Assembly: GCA_947475875.1 (NCBI GenBank)
Contig: CANJME010000012.1
Location: 1 to 64,000, forward strand
Reading direction: 5' to 3'
DNA from: Caulobacteraceae bacterium
GTDB taxonomy: Bacteria > Pseudomonadota > Alphaproteobacteria > Caulobacterales > Caulobacteraceae
Length of the DNA: 64,000 nucleotides
Numbering within the stretch: the stretch's first letter is position 1; every line of letters begins with the position of its first letter. Positions 61,907 to 64,000 of this stretch are shown here, piece by piece. The position numbers and the translations under genes were made by a program. The notes below the pieces were generated by a model that did no database searches, was not told where the DNA came from, and worked only from the letters and a program-made list of their open reading frames with translations.

Positions 61907-63609
61907 AGTCCGCCCGGGAGTCAAAGGCGCCTCGCAGTATACGATCGCGCCTGCTGATCGCCCTGGCGATCGCGCTCGCGCCGGTGCTTGTGCTGGGCGT
62001 CTCGCAGACGATCAGCGTCTATTCCCGGGATCTGGAGAGCCGGCGGATCCGCCTGGTCGATGCGGCCGAGCGCAGCGCCTCCATGGCCCGCACCCGCGTC
62101 GAAGGCGGCCAGGAGCTGTTGCAGACGCTGAACTCGCAAACCGTCGGTTTAAGCTGCGGCCAGAATCTGCGCGCCATCGCCGATCATCTGCGCGGCTATG
62201 AGAACCTCATCCGCTTTGACGCCATTGCCAGGGTTTCCTGCGCCTCGGGCAGCGTTTCCGAAAACCTCGAGCGGCGCAACGCTGACTGGTTTGCCCGGCT
62301 TGCCGGCGGCGATCAGCTGGTTGTCACCCAGGCGCCGTCAGATCTTTCCGGCGCGCCCGCTCTGCTGGCCGCCGTCCGGTCCGAACAGGACGGCGCCTTC
62401 GACGGGGCGATGGTGGCGATAATCAGCATCGATGCGCTGCGACCCGACCGCCGCGACCGCTCGCTCTATCAGGGTTCGGAGGTGGCGCTGGCCGACGGTG
62501 ACGGCCATTTCGTCAGTAGCACCCGCCCCACGGCGTTCCCCGCCACCTTCGCCGGGGCCATCGGCAGGATTCCCGAAGGCGGCGCCGTGTTCGAGGCGCG
62601 CGACCGCACCGGCGGCAAGCGACTTCTGGCCGCAGCGCCGCTGGTTTCGGATGACCTGTTTGTGGTGATTTCCGCGCCGGTCCAGTCCTTGGGCGAATGG
62701 AGCAGGGTCAATCTGCTGGCGACCGTCGCCCCCCCGATACTGGCCTTCCTGCTGGCAGTCGTCGCCGTCTGGTACGTGGCCGACCGTGTGGTGGTGCGCT
62801 GGCTGCAGTATATTCAGCGCATCGCCGAGATCTACGCCAAAGGGCGATTCACGGTGCGGGCCGCCAAGGCCGTCGAAGCCCCGCTCGAGATCGCCGAGCT
62901 GGCCACGACGCTGGAGGCCATGGCCGACGCCATCATAGAGCGTGACGCGCGCCTGCAGGAGTCGCTGGCCGAGAAAGACAGCCTGATGCGGGAAATTCAC
63001 CACCGGGTTAAAAACAACCTGCAGGTCATGTCGTCCATGGTCAGCATGCAGCAGCGGGCGGTCAGCGATCCGGTAATGCGCGAGACGCTGGACGACATCC
63101 GTCAGCGGATCGCCGCCCTGGCGCTGATCTACCGCACCCTCTACCAGGGCCCGAACCTGCGGCAGGTGGACCTGAAGACCTTCCTTGAGGATCTGACGAC
63201 CCAGATGGTCATGGGCGAGAGCCTCCGGGGTCATGTGGTCGACACCTCATTGACCGCCGATCACCTGTCGGTTGATCCGGACCGGCTGGCGCCGCTGGCG
63301 CTGTTTACCGTCGAGGCGATCACCAACGCCCACAAGCACGCTTTCCACGGACGCGGCGGGGTGCTGCGCATCACCTTCCAGGCCCAGGGCGAGAAGGCCA
63401 GGCTGGAGATCGCCGATTCCGGAGGCGGCGACGCGGAAAACGCGATCGAGAGGCTGAAAAGAGGTGTCGGCGGCGTTCTGATGAACGCTTTCGCCCGGCA
63501 ACTGGGCGGCAGCGTAACCTTTTCCGTCAACGACGAAGGCGGGATCACGGCCCTGCTGACCTTTCCTCTCCCTGATCCGGTCGAGACCGGGAACCCGGGA
63601 GCCGTCTGA
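61903..63609 (+). CDS. Membrane HisKA_2-type sensor histidine kinase (PhyK-like)
   Basis: A 568-residue kinase with two membrane helices (about 17-38 and 271-293) around a periplasmic sensor domain of about 230 residues containing three cysteines. A HAMP-like stretch ('RIAEIYAKGRFTVRA') leads to the phosphoacceptor His in 'REIHHRVKNNLQVMSSMVSM' (His366 or His367) and an ATPase domain ('FTVEAITNAHKHAFHGRGG'). This type phosphorylates PhyR in Caulobacter (PhyK). It starts at a GTG overlapping the ecfG stop (GTGA), so it belongs to nepR-ecfG-kinase. Confidence 0.9.
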   Translation: MKSARESKAPRSIRSRLLIALAIALAPVLVLGVSQTISVYSRDLESRRIRLVDAAERSASMARTRVEGGQELLQTLNSQTVGLSCGQNLRAIADHLRGYENLIRFDAIARVSCASGSVSENLERRNADWFARLAGGDQLVVTQAPSDLSGAPALLAAVRSEQDGAFDGAMVAIISIDALRPDRRDRSLYQGSEVALADGDGHFVSSTRPTAFPATFAGAIGRIPEGGAVFEARDRTGGKRLLAAAPLVSDDLFVVISAPVQSLGEWSRVNLLATVAPPILAFLLAVVAVWYVADRVVVRWLQYIQRIAEIYAKGRFTVRAAKAVEAPLEIAELATTLEAMADAIIERDARLQESLAEKDSLMREIHHRVKNNLQVMSSMVSMQQRAVSDPVMRETLDDIRQRIAALALIYRTLYQGPNLRQVDLKTFLEDLTTQMVMGESLRGHVVDTSLTADHLSVDPDRLAPLALFTVEAITNAHKHAFHGRGGVLRITFQAQGEKARLEIADSGGGDAENAIERLKRGVGGVLMNAFARQLGGSVTFSVNDEGGITALLTFPLPDPVETGNPGAV

Positions 63610-63644
63610 GGCTTATAGTGTCAAGCTCAACGGGAGAATTCGTT

Positions 63645-63779
63645 ATGCGTAAGTTTCTGGTTTTCGCGGCCGTCATGGCCGGTCTTGTCGTCACCGCCTG
63701 CAATACCGTCGAAGGCGTCGGCAAGGACGTGAAGGTCGCCGGTGCGGTCGTTGAAGACGCCGCCCAGGACGCCAAGTAG
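63645..63779 (+). CDS. Entericidin-like small lipoprotein
   Basis: A 44-residue lipoprotein: signal 'FLVFAAVMAGLVVTAC' with the lipobox Cys19, then 'NTVEGVGKDVKVAGAVVEDA', matching the entericidin A/B family (EcnAB). In enterobacteria these small envelope toxins and antidotes respond to stationary phase; in Alphaproteobacteria the role is unclear. GGGAG lies eight bases before the ATG. It follows the kinase by 35 bases and may be an envelope-stress output of the locus. I see no perfect EcfG promoter in front. Confidence 0.88.
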   Translation: MRKFLVFAAVMAGLVVTACNTVEGVGKDVKVAGAVVEDAAQDAK

Positions 63780-63819
63780 CTCTAGCCTTTTTAAGTAAAA
63801 TCAAACCCCGCCGCCCCCC

Positions 63820-63850
63820 TTTTTTGTTCAGGCGCCCACCTGAACAAAAA
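63820..63850. terminator. Intrinsic terminator after the entericidin gene
   Basis: Perfect 12-bp stem TTTTTGTTCAGG (63821-63832) with CCTGAACAAAAA (63839-63850), 6-base loop CGCCCA, then GGTTCTTCTT. The A-run is on the 3' side for the plus strand, so termination may be stronger for minus-strand transcripts. Confidence 0.55.
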
Positions 63851-63869
63851 GGTTCTTCTTAAATTTTGC

Positions 63870-63917
63870 GAGCGCGACGGACGGGTTAACCGGCTTCCAC
63901 TTAACCCTGTCGCGCTC
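63870..63917 (+). other. Structured leader or 3' element near the window end
   Basis: Nested inverted repeats: GAGCGCGAC (63870-63878) with GTCGCGCTC (63909-63917), and inside it GGGTTAA (63883-63889) with TTAACCC (63901-63907). Together they give a long hairpin with a small bulge and an 11-base loop. It could be a leader of the gene that seems to start at 63990 or a small RNA. Confidence 0.5.
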
Positions 63918-63989
63918 TCCGCAGCGGGGTTTTCTGTTGGCCGGCGTGGCGGGCCGGTCTAACCGGGGCAAAAGCTCCGGAGTTTCTGA

Positions 63990-64000
63990 ATGCCGACCTT
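63990..64000 (+). CDS. Possible gene start cut by window end
   Basis: ATG at 63990 preceded seven bases earlier by GGAG (CTCCGGAG). Only the first three codons (M-P-T) are visible, so no product can be named. Confidence 0.3.

Noticed and set aside
63589-63615. EcfG promoter before the entericidin gene
   Set aside because: GGAAC is present but the bases 16 or 17 positions later are GCTT or CTTA, at least two mismatches from CGTT.
63886-63904. TTAACC pairs near the window end as a CtrA site
   Set aside because: The two TTAA elements are 11 bases apart; the stem-loop explains them better.

Overview
The window is about 64 kb of GC-rich, densely coding chromosome from an alphaproteobacterium, most likely a member of the Caulobacterales (Phenylobacterium, Caulobacter or a relative). 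The case rests on gene content seen here: the alphaproteobacterial cell-cycle factors TrcR (DUF1013) and RcdA (DUF1465), the PhyR-NepR-EcfG general stress response with HWE/HisKA_2 kinases, a cysteine-free L31, DUF1192, and the block orders mutS-glnD-murJ-trpS, thiE-efp-suhB and dapF-mtaB-ftsY-yciB. No tRNA, rRNA, CRISPR array, transposase or phage gene was seen.

Layout. 1-14.9 kb: housekeeping genes (partial trpS, murJ, glnD, mutS, thiE, efp, suhB, an exported phosphodiesterase, an MsbA-like ABC exporter, rpmE). 14.9-21 kb: an exported dienelactone hydrolase-like protein, dnaK-dnaJ behind a good sigma-32-type promoter, and a sigma-54 activator. 21-26.6 kb: trcR, an odd thioredoxin-fold/prolyl-hydroxylase fusion, a quinone oxidoreductase, rcdA, tesB and a protein I could not place. 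26.6-29.6 kb: a 210-bp element with long inverted ends, then ffh-rpsP-rimM. 29.8-45 kb: an accessory region of mostly exported proteins (DUF1214/DUF1254, esterases, a CehA-like hydrolase, a TauD-type dioxygenase, a decayed CoA-transferase, a Sel1-repeat protein, a cytochrome c-quinoprotein, an SDR, an HCCA isomerase-like protein, an M3 peptidase) ending in a four-part redoxin-cytochrome c-copper monooxygenase-EF-hand protein behind an FNR/FixK-type box. 45-51 kb: murI, an OxyR-type regulator, dapF, mtaB, ftsY, yciB. 51-57.6 kb: an MHS-family transporter, a hybrid histidine kinase, glutaryl-CoA dehydrogenase and a PAS-HWE-receiver kinase. 57.6-63.8 kb: the general stress response locus.

How the genes work together. 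The most coherent system is the stress locus. PhyR, NepR, EcfG and a two-membrane-segment HisKA_2 kinase lie together. Five perfect GGAAC-N16-CGTT motifs, all with the same spacer, precede phyR and four small membrane-protein units nearby. Two weaker variants precede nepR-ecfG and a second DUF1328 gene that appears to start at CTG. This looks like a compact regulon whose envelope-associated outputs sit beside their own sigma factor. The other notable items are the oxygen-linked copper monooxygenase with its FNR/FixK box, the Cys-less peroxiredoxin-like domain fused to a 2-oxoglutarate dioxygenase, and several families of intergenic inverted repeats.
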